This document shows, piece by piece, positions 1-7,294 of a DNA stretch of 14,943 nucleotides. Within the stretch, counting starts at the first letter, position 1. The number at the start of each line of letters is the position of its first letter. Source of the stretch: an uncultured Collinsella sp. (GTDB lineage Bacteria > Actinomycetota > Coriobacteriia > Coriobacteriales > Coriobacteriaceae); contig CAUGJN010000028.1 in the NCBI GenBank assembly GCA_959599635.1, positions 1-14,943 of the forward strand, read 5' to 3'. The notes under the pieces are model-generated. The model was not told the DNA's origin, made no database searches, and saw only the letters and a program-made list of their open reading frames with translations. A program made the position numbers and the translations under genes.

Positions 1-2
1 AC

Positions 3-62
3 GGGGGCGTTTCATTGGTCGAGGACGTTTTCAAAACCAAGCCCGGTCCCGGCCTGCGGTAA
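3..62 (+). CDS. Possible C-terminal end of an unidentified protein (partial)
   Basis: Frame 3 is open from the left edge to a TAA at 60-62 and reads GGVSLVEDVFKTKPGPGLR. The codons are mostly G/C-ending, like the other genes here, and the mix of hydrophobic and charged residues looks like a protein tail. Only 19 codons are visible, so neither family nor function can be named. It would converge on the minus-strand regulator that ends at 133. No terminator hairpin was found between 62 and 133. It may be a chance open frame. Confidence 0.3.
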   Translation, partial: GGVSLVEDVFKTKPGPGLR

Positions 63-132
63 CGTTGCTGGCGGTTCTTGGGCATCGCTTGCTGGCGGGG
101 TTCCTTGTCTGAGTTGGACTTGGTTGGCGGGG

Positions 133-510
133 CTACTGGTCCCGGTCGCTGTCCCGTCCCAGCATCGCCCTCAGCTTCTCAAAGCTTTCCTCGCTCAGGC
201 AGTGCTCCATGTGGCAGCCCTCTTGCGACGCGACCTCAGCCGAAACACCCGCATCCTCCAGCAGCCCCACGAAAAAGCAGTGGCGCTCCCACATTTGACG
301 GGCAACCTCAAGACCGCGTTCCGTCAGATGCACGTCGCGTTTGCCCATCTCCACGTAGCCGGTGCTCTCCAAGGCCGCCATGGCTTTAGAGACGCTTGCT
401 TTGGTTACGCCCAAGTATTCGGCAACGTCGATCGAGCGCACGATGCCCTGACGTTCCGATAGAACGTAGATCGATTCGAGATAGTCTTCTCCGGATTCAC
501 GCAGGGCCAT
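133..510 (-). CDS. DtxR/MntR-family metal-dependent transcriptional repressor
   Basis: This 125-residue cytoplasmic protein has the DtxR-family layout: an N-terminal winged helix-turn-helix (about 1-65, with the recognition region near VTKASVSKAMAALE) followed by a helical dimerisation and metal-binding domain (about 66-118). The length fits MntR-type members, which lack the C-terminal SH3-like domain of DtxR. Putative metal ligands are D9, E12, H77, C99, E102 and H103. D9, E12, H77, E102 and H103 match the MntR pattern, while C99 sits where B. subtilis MntR has Glu99 and DtxR has Cys102. The ATG at 508-510 is preceded by AAAGG. Such proteins bind DNA when loaded with Mn(II) or Fe(II) and repress metal uptake; which metal acts here is not clear. 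Operator-like repeats lie upstream, suggesting autoregulation. The neighbouring genes give no hint of the regulon. Confidence 0.88.
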   Translation of the reverse strand: MALRESGEDYLESIYVLSERQGIVRSIDVAEYLGVTKASVSKAMAALESTGYVEMGKRDVHLTERGLEVARQMWERHCFFVGLLEDAGVSAEVASQEGCHMEHCLSEESFEKLRAMLGRDSDRDQ

Positions 511-535
511 GGGCCGCCTTTCGCGATGGCTTCTA

Positions 536-615
536 GTTAGCCTTTGGATACTTTTGCTTGATTTACTTTACCGCAAAAGTTGCCCATGTCTTACTACTTT
601 GCCTAAAAGTTAGCC
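536..615 (-). promoter_or_regulatory. Candidate operator array upstream of the DtxR/MntR-like regulator
   Basis: The AT-richer stretch in front of the regulator carries two related 21-bp elements at 564-584 and 595-615. On the plus strand each starts TACTTT-N-CC and ends in an AAAAGTT(A)GCC half. Each is also an imperfect dyad, ACTTT...AAAGT. A further GTTAGCC half-site lies at 536-542. Their position between the gene and its likely promoter fits binding by the encoded repressor. That is inference, because no known box matches exactly and no confident -35/-10 pair was identified. Confidence 0.4.
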
Positions 616-639
616 GTGTTTCACAAAACGTGCGGGACG

Positions 640-675
640 AAAACAAAATGGGGACGCCCCGCAAGGAGTGTCCCC
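640..675 (-). terminator. Rho-independent terminator after the Cof-type HAD gene
   Basis: Read on the minus strand, GGGGACACTCC - TTGC - GGGGCGTCCCC forms a stem of about 10 pairs with one A/C mismatch and a 4-nt loop. The T-rich run ATTTTGTTTT follows. It lies 23 bp past the stop codon of the HAD phosphatase and would end the ABC-F/HAD transcript before the regulator gene. Confidence 0.8.
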
Positions 676-698
676 AGGCGCCGGGTGCCGGCCCGCAG

Positions 699-1469
699 TT
701 ACATCAGCCCAAAGTACTTGGCGGCGTTGTAGATGCCGTCGTCATCCACGGCGGTCGTCACATAGGTCGCTGCAGCTTTCACGGTCTCCTGCGCGTTGCC
801 CATGGCCACACTTGTGCCCACGGCCGAGAACATCGACAGGTCGTTCTCGCCGTCGCCAAAGGCAATCGCCTCGCTCGCGTCGACACCCAGGCGTTCCAGC
901 GTCGCCGCGACACCCAGGTCCTTACCGCCGTTGGCAGGGATAATGTCGCAGAACAAATCACACCAGCGCGTAGTGAGAGAATGCGACACCGCGTCGGTCA
1001 CGATATGTTCGTCGGCAGGGTCCACAAAGGCGCAGAACTGGTAGACCGGCGCATCGAAGGCATGCTCAAACGGTTCCTCGTGGTAGACAATCCCCGCGTT
1101 GCTGCCGGCCGTCACCACGCGCTCGGACAGGCGGTTCACAAACGAGTTCTCGCCCTGCATGCACAGCGAGTCGTAGCGCCCCTCGGCCACCTGGTCCACA
1201 ATCGCCGCGACGTCGTCCGAATCGATCGGGCAGCTGCGGTAAACGCCCTTGGCATCAAAACAGTGCTGACCCGAAAGCGTGATGTACGCATCCCAACCAA
1301 GATCGAACAGCCAATCGGGCATCTGATAGGTCGGGCGACCCGTGGCGATCACGCACGCAATCCCCTGCTCATGAAAGCTGTCGAGCACCTGCTGCGCCGA
1401 CGCCGGAATCCGATGGGTCTTAAAGCTCAGCAACGTGCCGTCGATATCGAAAAACGCGGCCTTGATCAT
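699..1469 (-). CDS. Cof-type HAD-IIB family phosphatase
   Basis: This 256-residue cytoplasmic protein carries all four HAD motifs: motif I DIDGT (nucleophile D8, acid/base D10), motif II ATGR (T43), motif III K183 in GGKDLG, and motif IV GDGENDLSMF (D206, D210) for Mg2+. The large C2-type cap between motifs II and III, and the length, fit the Cof/YbiV/YidA group (HAD-IIB), which dephosphorylates sugar phosphates, FMN or similar small metabolites. The exact substrate cannot be read from the sequence. Its ATG lies 6 bp after the stop of the ABC-F gene, so the two are very likely co-transcribed. A terminator follows at 640-675. The family call is firm; the physiological role is unknown. Confidence 0.92.
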   Translation of the reverse strand: MIKAAFFDIDGTLLSFKTHRIPASAQQVLDSFHEQGIACVIATGRPTYQMPDWLFDLGWDAYITLSGQHCFDAKGVYRSCPIDSDDVAAIVDQVAEGRYDSLCMQGENSFVNRLSERVVTAGSNAGIVYHEEPFEHAFDAPVYQFCAFVDPADEHIVTDAVSHSLTTRWCDLFCDIIPANGGKDLGVAATLERLGVDASEAIAFGDGENDLSMFSAVGTSVAMGNAQETVKAAATYVTTAVDDDGIYNAAKYFGLM

Positions 1470-1475
1470 CCTCGC

Positions 1476-3335
1476 CTACTCCTCGCCCTCGAGCTTTTCG
1501 CTCGCCTCGAGCCACGCCATCTCCAGCTCGTCCATGGCGGCATGGGCCTCGTCGATCTTTGCCTGCTGCTCGCCCAGCGCCGTGTAGTTGGTGGGATCGA
1601 CCTGGGCCATGGCGGCCTCGGCCTCCTCCACGCGGGCGCGCTGCGTCTCCATCTTGCGCTCGAGCGAGCTCACCTCGCGGCGGAGCTTCTGGCGCTCGGC
1701 ATTGGAAAGTCCGTTGGGCTGGCCGCTCGACTTGGGCTTTTCGGCTGCAACCGCTGCGGCGCCGGTGTCGAACGTGCCGGTCTTGGCGCTCGGCGCGCCC
1801 ACGGGCTCGCCCTCGGCAGTAGCGTTGCACAGGCGCAGGTACTGGTCGACGCCGCCGGGCATATGCGTCAGATGGCCATCGAGCAGCGCCCACTGCTGGT
1901 CGGTCACGCGCTCCATCAAGAAGCGGTCGTGCGTCACCAGGATCAGCGTGCCCGGCCAGCCGTCGAGCAGGTCCTCGACAATCGCCAGCATGTCGGTATC
2001 CAAGTCGTTGCCGGGCTCGTCCAGGATAAGCACGTTGGGCTCGTCCAGGATCGTCAGCAGCAGCGACAGGCGACGGCGCTGGCCGCCCGAAAGATCGCCG
2101 ATGCGGCTCCAGAGCTGCTGCGTCGTAAAGCCCAGGCGCTCGCAGAGCTTCTCGAGCGAGGTCTCCTTGCCGTCGATGACATAATACTTCTTATAGTTGC
2201 TCAGAACCTCGCGGATCGTGTCACCCATGTAGGGCTCGAGCTCCTCGAGCTGCTGCGACAGCACGCCAAAGCGCACCGTCTGGCCGATCTTCACGCGGCC
2301 GCGCAGGGGCGCGATCTTGCCCTGAATCACGTCGAGCAAGGTCGACTTGCCGGCGCCGTTCTCACCCAGCAGACCATAGCGGTCGCCCGCGCCGATAAGC
2401 CAGGTCACATCGGAGAGCACCTGCTTGGGCGCGCCGTCGGTATTGGCATAGCCGGCGTCCACGTCGATCACGTCGATGACCTGTTTGCCCAGGCGACTCA
2501 CGGCGAGGCGCTTGAGCTCCAGCTCGTCGCGCACGGGCGGCACGTCGGCGATCAGCTCGCGGGCGGCTTCCACGCGAAACTTGGGCTTAGTGGAACGGGC
2601 CTGGGCGCCACGGCTCAGCCATGCAAGCTCCTTGCGCGCCATGTTGCGACGGCGCTCCTCGGTAACCGCGGCCATGCGGTCGCGCTCCACGCGCTGAAGG
2701 ATATATGCGGAGTAACCGCCCTCGAAGGGGTCGACCTGGCCGTCGTGGACCTCCCACATGCTAGTGCAGACCTCGTCCAAGAACCAGCGATCGTGCGTGA
2801 CCATGAGCATGGCGCCCTGGCCGCGCTGCCAGCGAGCCTTAAGATGGCGTGCAAGCCAGTTGATGGTACGCATGTCCAGGTGGTTGGTGGGCTCGTCGAG
2901 CATGAGCACGTCGTAGTCACCGATCAGCAGGCGCGCGAGGTCCACACGACGGCGCTGGCCGCCCGAAAGCTCGCCCACCATGCCCTCCCAGGGCACATCG
3001 CTAATAAGGCCAGCGAGGATCTGACGTGTACGCGGGCTCGAGGCCCACTCGTACTCAGGCGTGTCACCGACGACAGCATGATGCACGGTGTCGGTATCGA
3101 CCAGGTTGTCCTTTTGGCCGAGCAGGCCGATCGTGGTGCCGCGGCGATGCGTCACGCGGCCGTCGTCGGGCTCCAGCGTGCCGGCGAGTACACTCAGCAG
3201 CGTCGACTTGCCGTCGCCGTTTTTGCCGACAATACCAATACGGTCGCCCTCGCCCACGCCGAGCGTTACGCTATTAAAAATATGCTTGGTGGGAAACTCT
3301 AGGCTGACGGAATCGCATCCCAAAAGAATCGCCAT
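1476..3335 (-). CDS. ABC-F family ATPase, Uup-like (ribosome- or DNA-associated)
   Basis: This 619-residue protein has two ABC nucleotide-binding domains and no membrane segments. NBD1: Walker A GKNGDGKST (38-45), signature LSGGQ (123-127), Walker B DEPTNHLD (147-154), switch H181. NBD2: Walker A GENGAGKST (324-332), signature LSGGQ (415-419), Walker B DEPGNDLD (439-446), switch H469. A charged linker (about 210-270) joins them. The C-terminal tail (about 543-618) is a predicted coiled coil, as in Uup. NDLD rather than NHLD in NBD2 is also Uup-like. ABC-F proteins act on ribosomes in translation, and Uup is also linked to DNA transactions. The frame stays open 96 codons upstream through two REP-like repeats, but the ATG at 3333-3335 has a GGAG ribosome site about 9 bases away and starts at the usual family N-terminus, so the shorter form is chosen. 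Confidence 0.93.
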   Translation of the reverse strand: MAILLGCDSVSLEFPTKHIFNSVTLGVGEGDRIGIVGKNGDGKSTLLSVLAGTLEPDDGRVTHRRGTTIGLLGQKDNLVDTDTVHHAVVGDTPEYEWASSPRTRQILAGLISDVPWEGMVGELSGGQRRRVDLARLLIGDYDVLMLDEPTNHLDMRTINWLARHLKARWQRGQGAMLMVTHDRWFLDEVCTSMWEVHDGQVDPFEGGYSAYILQRVERDRMAAVTEERRRNMARKELAWLSRGAQARSTKPKFRVEAARELIADVPPVRDELELKRLAVSRLGKQVIDVIDVDAGYANTDGAPKQVLSDVTWLIGAGDRYGLLGENGAGKSTLLDVIQGKIAPLRGRVKIGQTVRFGVLSQQLEELEPYMGDTIREVLSNYKKYYVIDGKETSLEKLCERLGFTTQQLWSRIGDLSGGQRRRLSLLLTILDEPNVLILDEPGNDLDTDMLAIVEDLLDGWPGTLILVTHDRFLMERVTDQQWALLDGHLTHMPGGVDQYLRLCNATAEGEPVGAPSAKTGTFDTGAAAVAAEKPKSSGQPNGLSNAERQKLRREVSSLERKMETQRARVEEAEAAMAQVDPTNYTALGEQQAKIDEAHAAMDELEMAWLEASEKLEGEE

Positions 3336-3396
3336 ATGCCCTGCTCCTTCGTAGAAATTCAACGTTGTCCATGATAGCAGCGAGCCCCACCCCAAA

Positions 3397-3431
3397 ACCT
3401 GCCAAAAAGGGACAGGTTTATTTTGGCAGGT
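3397..3431 (+). repeat. REP-like hairpin repeat, copy A
   Basis: This is a 35-bp element with perfect 11-bp arms, ACCTGCCAAAA and TTTTGGCAGGT, around the 13-nt loop AGGGACAGGTTTA. The loop's CAGGT can also pair with the 5' ACCTG, giving an alternative fold. Together with TTTATCTGGGCAAACG (to 3447) it forms a 51-bp unit found again at 10762-10812 with only two differences. An exact inverted copy lies at 3485-3519. The layout resembles REP/BIME elements mobilised by RAYT transposases, though no such transposase is in this window. Confidence 0.85.
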
Positions 3432-3484
3432 TTTATCTGGGCAAACGTCAGGGCGCTCCGAGCACGCTCCATGGTAAAACGTTA

Positions 3485-3519
3485 ACCTGCCAAAATAAAC
3501 CTGTCCCTTTTTGGCAGGT
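3485..3519 (-). repeat. REP-like hairpin repeat, copy B (inverted)
   Basis: This is the exact reverse complement of the 35 bp at 3397-3431, separated from it by 53 bp. It lacks the TTTATCTGGGCAAACG extension seen on the other two copies. A and B together form a large inverted repeat (3397-3519) that could fold into a 35-bp stem in RNA or a cruciform in DNA. They lie between the pst operon terminator and the ABC-F ribosome site, so they sit in the 5' flank of the ABC-F gene. Confidence 0.85.
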
Positions 3520-3538
3520 CGAAGGACGTGAACAACGC

Positions 3539-3575
3539 AAAAAGGCGGGCCATCTCGTAAAAGAGATGACCCGCC
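3539..3575 (-). terminator. Rho-independent terminator of the pst operon
   Basis: On the minus strand GGCGGG-T-CATCTC, loop TTTTAC, then GAGATG-G-CCCGCC gives a 12-pair stem with one T/G position. It is followed directly by TTTTTGCG. It lies 56 bp past the pstB stop codon and would end the pstSCAB transcript before the ABC-F gene. Confidence 0.88.
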
Positions 3576-3587
3576 TCTCCAATCAGT

Positions 3588-3613
3588 CCCGCGGCAACCG
3601 TGGCCGCCGCGGG
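3588..3613. repeat. GC-rich inverted repeat in the 3' untranslated region of pstB
   Basis: Perfect 8-bp arms, CCCGCGGC (3588-3595) and GCCGCGGG (3606-3613), are separated by 10 nt. They lie between the pstB stop and the operon terminator. There is no T-run, so this is not itself a terminator. It may act as a 3'-end stabilising hairpin (inference). Confidence 0.55.
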
Positions 3614-3631
3614 CCTCAAGCATGTCCCGGA

Positions 3632-4504
3632 CTAGGAGAACATGCCGGTGAGGTAATCATTCAGCCGCTTATCCTTGGGCCGTTGGAAAATCTCGTCGGT
3701 CTCGTCGTACTCGACCATATCGCCCATGTAGAAAAACGCCGTGCGGTTGGACACGCGCGACGCCTGCTCCATGTTGTGCGTCACGATGACGATGGCGCGG
3801 TCGGCCACGATCGACGACATGAGGTCCTCGATCGCCAGCGTCGAGATGGGGTCGAGCGCCGAGCAGGGCTCGTCAAACAGGATTACGTCGGGGTTGAGTG
3901 CCAGCGTGCGCGCGATGCACAAACGCTGCTGCTGACCGCCCGAAAGCGCGTAGGCGCTCTTGTCGAGCTTGTCCTTGACCTCGTCCCACAGGGCCGCACC
4001 GCGCAGGCTTTCCTCGACCATGCGATCGAGCTCGTCGCGGTCGGTGATGCCGTGGCGCTTGGGCGCAAACGTGATGTTGTCTCGAATGGACTTGCGGAAG
4101 GGGTTGGGCTGCTGAAACACCATGCCAATGGACCGGCGCAGCTCGTAGGTATTCTCGGTCTTGGTGTTCACGTTGCGTCCGCGGTAGCTGATCTCGCCCT
4201 CCACGCGGCAGCCGCGAATCTCGCGATTCATCAGGTTGAGGCTGCGCAAGAAGGTCGACTTGCCGCAGCCCGAAGGCCCGATGAGCGCCGTGATCTCACC
4301 CTTGTGGAAGTCGAGCGACGTATTGTGCAGCGCATGGTGGTCGCCATAGTACACGTTGACGTCCTTGGTGGAGAGCACGACCTCGTCGCTCACGGCCTTG
4401 CCGCTCACGCGAACACGTTTCTCGCTCTCCCCCACGCTCGACAAAAAGTCCTGGGTGTCGGACGATGCCGCCTCGGTTGCGGGCGTCGCATTCATCTCGC
4501 TCAT
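3632..4504 (-). CDS. pstB: Phosphate ABC transporter ATP-binding protein PstB
   Basis: This 290-residue ATPase energises high-affinity phosphate import from the inner face of the membrane. Visible motifs: Walker A GPSGCGKST (76-84), Q-loop at Q131/Q132 in FQQPNPF, signature LSGGQQQR (187-194), Walker B VILFDEP (207-213) and switch H243. The FQQPNPF and DEPCSALDP strings are typical of PstB. The N-terminus carries about 40 extra polar residues before the first strand (VVLSTKDVNVYYG), making it longer than the usual ~250 residues. No later Met is available before Walker A, and ATG overlaps the pstA stop (ATGA), so the start is accepted. It is the last gene of pstSCAB; no phoU follows. Confidence 0.96.
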   Translation of the reverse strand: MSEMNATPATEAASSDTQDFLSSVGESEKRVRVSGKAVSDEVVLSTKDVNVYYGDHHALHNTSLDFHKGEITALIGPSGCGKSTFLRSLNLMNREIRGCRVEGEISYRGRNVNTKTENTYELRRSIGMVFQQPNPFRKSIRDNITFAPKRHGITDRDELDRMVEESLRGAALWDEVKDKLDKSAYALSGGQQQRLCIARTLALNPDVILFDEPCSALDPISTLAIEDLMSSIVADRAIVIVTHNMEQASRVSNRTAFFYMGDMVEYDETDEIFQRPKDKRLNDYLTGMFS

Positions 4505-5427
4505 TCGGCCGTCATCCTCCTTGCCAGTTGCTTGCCTACGATACGGGCGACTACGTTAAACAGCAGCACGCAAATCATCAGCAGTGCCGCGGTGCCCCAG
4601 ACGATCTGCTGGGCCTCGGGGCTGCCCTCGCCATAGATCTTGTAGATGTGCACGGCCAGCGACTCGCCGGGACGGAACACGTTCCAGGCGCAGGTGGGGC
4701 TCGACAGGTTAAAGCTCAAGAAGTTCAGGCGAACCGGCGAGCTCATGCCCGAGGTAAAGAGCAGCGCCGCGGCCTCGCCAAACACGCGGCCGGCCGAAAG
4801 CACGATGCCGGTCACGATGGCGGGCATGGCCTCGGGAATCAGGATGTGCAGTGTGGCCTCCCAGCGAGTGAGGCCCATGGCCAGGCATGCATCGCGCTGG
4901 GCCTGCGGCACGTCCTCGAGCGCCTGCTGAATCACGCGCACCAGGATGGGGATGTTGAACATGGTGAGCGCGACGGCGCCGGAGATGATGGAGTACTTCC
5001 AGCCCAGCTGCACCGAGAACACCAGAAAGCCGAACATGCCTACGACAATGGAGGGCAGCGAGGACAGCGTCTCGATGGCGGTCGAGGCGATGTCGCGAAT
5101 AGGCCCATCGGGCGCGTACTCAACCAAAAAGACCGCGCCGCCCAGGCTGATGGGCACCGAGATGATCAGGGTGATCAGCAGCAGATAGAACGAGTCGAAC
5201 AGCTGGTAGAGCACGCCGCCCTGCGTTCCGTTGGCGCGTGCGGGCTGCGTGAGAAAGCCCGGCTGGAACAGCGTCGAGATACCCTCGAACAGGATGTAGG
5301 CCACCATGGAGACGACGATAAGCATGACGATGGCGACAATCGCCGTCAGCACGCCCGTGGCGATACGGTCTTGCCTTTGGACACGCCCGAGTCTCGCCTC
5401 GTCGATATGGATGCGCGTGCTAGCCAC
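4501..5427 (-). CDS. pstA: Phosphate ABC transporter permease PstA
   Basis: This integral membrane subunit pairs with PstC to form the phosphate channel. The 308 residues contain about six hydrophobic segments, near 24-48, 78-103, 121-140, 146-166, 202-225 and 275-298. The cytoplasmic coupling (EAA-type) loop is at about 171-203 (EDVPQAQRDACLAMGLTRWE and the following residues), where it would touch PstB. The chosen start is GTG at 5425-5427: it overlaps the pstC stop (GTGGCTAG), and AAGGGGG lies about 8 nt upstream. A TTG at 5451 would add eight residues and is less likely. The stop overlaps the pstB start by 4 bp, implying translational coupling. Confidence 0.94.
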   Translation of the reverse strand: MASTRIHIDEARLGRVQRQDRIATGVLTAIVAIVMLIVVSMVAYILFEGISTLFQPGFLTQPARANGTQGGVLYQLFDSFYLLLITLIISVPISLGGAVFLVEYAPDGPIRDIASTAIETLSSLPSIVVGMFGFLVFSVQLGWKYSIISGAVALTMFNIPILVRVIQQALEDVPQAQRDACLAMGLTRWEATLHILIPEAMPAIVTGIVLSAGRVFGEAAALLFTSGMSSPVRLNFLSFNLSSPTCAWNVFRPGESLAVHIYKIYGEGSPEAQQIVWGTAALLMICVLLFNVVARIVGKQLARRMTAE

Positions 5428-6328
5428 GAGCCTTCGCCCCCTTGCGGCCAATGAGATGGATGATCAGGATAAAGATGAGGCTCATGCCCATCAGCAGCAG
5501 GCCGAGCGCCCACAGGACGTCGTCCTGGGCCGAGCCCTCGGCATAGACCGCCATGGACGTGGTGAGCGTGGTGGTGATGGTAGACGCCGGCGACAGCAGT
5601 GACGTCGGCATGGCCTCGATGCCGCCAATGACCATGCGCACGGCGAGCGTCTCGCCAAAGGCGCGGGTCATGCCAAGGATGACTGCGGTCATGAGCGACG
5701 GCATGGCGGACTTGAGCACCACGTGCCAGATGGTCTGCCAGCGGGTGTAGCCCAGCGCGAGCGAACCCTGGCGGTAGCTATCGGGCACGGCGCGCAGGCC
5801 ATCGACCGAAAGCGTGGTCATCGTCGGCAGAATCATGACGGCCAGCACGATGGCGCCGGGCAAGATGCCTAGGCCTGTGCTCACGTGGAAAACGCTCTTC
5901 ATAAGGCCGACGACCACGTGAAAACCGATCAGGCCAAAGACGACCGAGGGAATACCGGTCAAAAGCTCAATGAGCGGCTGAAAAACCTTGGAGCCAAACT
6001 TAGGCTGAATCTCGACCGCAAAGATGGCAGAGCCGATGGCGATGGGCAGTGCGATGAGCGTGGAGAGCACCATGACCGCAAACGAGGTGACGATCAGGGG
6101 CAGGGCGCCAGTGTAGGGCAGGCCGTTTTCGGCCGTGTTGGCCAGGTCCCACTTGGTACCGGTAAAAAACTCGACGATCGAGACGCCGTCCTTGAAAAAA
6201 GCCGAGAGGCCCTTTTGGGCGACCATAAAGATGAGCGCGGCAACGACAAACGTCACGAGCGCTACGCACGCGCCCGTGACGCCCAGGCCCACGTTCTCAA
6301 GGTCGCGCTTTGGCAGTTGCTTTGCCAT
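5420..6328 (-). CDS. pstC: Phosphate ABC transporter permease PstC
   Basis: This 302-residue membrane permease of the Pst phosphate importer has about six hydrophobic segments, at roughly 14-37, 76-105, 121-143, 153-173, 209-235 and 271-294. The string ELLTGIPSVVFGLIG is characteristic of PstC. The cytoplasmic coupling loop follows at about 177-210 (DGLRAVPDSYRQGSLALGYT and on). The ATG at 6326-6328 has AAAGG six bases upstream. It starts 24 bp after the pstS stop and overlaps pstA by 8 bp, so the operon order pstS-pstC-pstA-pstB is intact. Confidence 0.95.
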   Translation of the reverse strand: MAKQLPKRDLENVGLGVTGACVALVTFVVAALIFMVAQKGLSAFFKDGVSIVEFFTGTKWDLANTAENGLPYTGALPLIVTSFAVMVLSTLIALPIAIGSAIFAVEIQPKFGSKVFQPLIELLTGIPSVVFGLIGFHVVVGLMKSVFHVSTGLGILPGAIVLAVMILPTMTTLSVDGLRAVPDSYRQGSLALGYTRWQTIWHVVLKSAMPSLMTAVILGMTRAFGETLAVRMVIGGIEAMPTSLLSPASTITTTLTTSMAVYAEGSAQDDVLWALGLLLMGMSLIFILIIHLIGRKGAKARG

Positions 6329-6352
6329 TGCAAACCTTTCCGGGGCGATTAC

Positions 6353-7294
6353 TTATTTAGCAGAGACCTTGCCGCTGGCGTCCTTGACGACCTTCATGGC
6401 AGAGACGGGGATGAAGCCCTGCTCCTCGACGAGCTTGCCCTGGACGTCGTCGGAGAGCATGAACTCCAGGAAGGCCTTGGTGGCCTCGTCGGCGTCCTTG
6501 GAGCAGTACATGTGCTCGGTCGCCCAGATCTTGAAGGAGTCGTCGGTGACGTTTGCGCTCTTGGGCTCTACGCCCTCGACCTTGATGGCGTTGAACTTGG
6601 AGTCATCGAAGTGCGAGAAGTCCAGGTAGGAGATGGCGTTGTCGGTGCTGCCCATCTGAGTCTGGACGTCGCCGGACTTGTCGAGCTCGGCGTCGCCCTT
6701 AAAGTCGACGGCCTCGTCGCCAAAGACGGCGGCCTCGAAGGTGGCGCGAGTGCCGGAGCCGGCCTTGCGGTTGAGAACGACGATGGTGGCGTCGTCGCCG
6801 CCGACCTCCCTCCAGTTGGTGATCTGGCCGGAGAAGATGCCCTTGAGCTGGGCGAGCGTCAGGTCGTCGACCTTGACGTTCTTGGAGACGACGGGACCCA
6901 TGCCCACGACAGCAACCTCGTGGTCGACGAGGTTCTTGGCCTGATCGGCCTCGAGCTTGGTCTCGGCGAAGACGTCGGAGTTACCGATGGTAACGGTGCC
7001 GGCGGCGACAGCGGTCAGGCCCTTGCCCGAACCGTTGCCCGAGCCGGAGACGGAGACGTCCGGGTTGGCATCCATGAACTTCTCGGCAGCGGCCTCGACG
7101 AGAGCCTGGAACGAGGAGGCGCCGTCGTAGGTCACCTCGCCGGAGACGAACTCGGCAGCGGCAGCGGCACTGCCCTTGTCGGCGGCGTCGGATGCGCCTG
7201 CGCCGCCGCAACCAACGAGACCGAGTCCGACGATGCTGGCAAGGCCACCAGCGAGGCCGAGGAACCGACGACGAGAATAAGCCTGATCGAGCAT
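6353..7294 (-). CDS. pstS: Phosphate-binding lipoprotein PstS (Tat-type signal)
   Basis: This 313-residue extracytoplasmic receptor captures phosphate for PstCAB. The N-terminus holds a twin-arginine motif (S7-R8-R9-R10-F11-L12), a hydrophobic stretch and a lipobox LVGC, with C29 as the likely lipidated residue. It is therefore probably Tat-exported and membrane-anchored. Ligand-loop candidates are GASS (58-61), SGSGNGSGKG (83-92), D107 and KAGSGTR (177-183), matching the PBP-like PstS fold. ATG at 7292-7294 is preceded by AAAGGAAG. Longer in-frame starts would place that ribosome site inside the gene and were rejected. First gene of the pst operon; phosphate-starvation control is expected from the family, but no clear Pho box was recognised upstream. 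Confidence 0.95.
   Translation of the reverse strand: MLDQAYSRRRFLGLAGGLASIVGLGLVGCGGAGASDAADKGSAAAAAEFVSGEVTYDGASSFQALVEAAAEKFMDANPDVSVSGSGNGSGKGLTAVAAGTVTIGNSDVFAETKLEADQAKNLVDHEVAVVGMGPVVSKNVKVDDLTLAQLKGIFSGQITNWREVGGDDATIVVLNRKAGSGTRATFEAAVFGDEAVDFKGDAELDKSGDVQTQMGSTDNAISYLDFSHFDDSKFNAIKVEGVEPKSANVTDDSFKIWATEHMYCSKDADEATKAFLEFMLSDDVQGKLVEEQGFIPVSAMKVVKDASGKVSAK

Noticed and set aside
558..3302. 914-codon open frame on the plus strand
   Set aside because: It lies antisense to the HAD and ABC-F genes, has a composition rich in His/Arg/Leu/Ala typical of reverse frames in GC-rich DNA, and shows no recognisable domain.
3397..3519. Considered as a CRISPR fragment or phage attachment site
   Set aside because: Only two copies, in opposite orientation and each a hairpin; there are no regular spacers and no integrase.
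3336..3623. N-terminal extension of the ABC-F protein
   Set aside because: It consists largely of translated repeat copies, begins at a non-ATG codon, and the ribosome site sits directly before the ATG at 3333-3335.
3365..4636. 423-codon plus-strand frame starting in the REP-like repeats
   Set aside because: It is mostly antisense to pstB; its first part is translated repeat sequence, with no ribosome site or family likeness.
4501..5454. Plus-strand frames across pstA
   Set aside because: They are charged and Gln/His-rich, with no domain, and are shadowed by a clear membrane permease on the minus strand.
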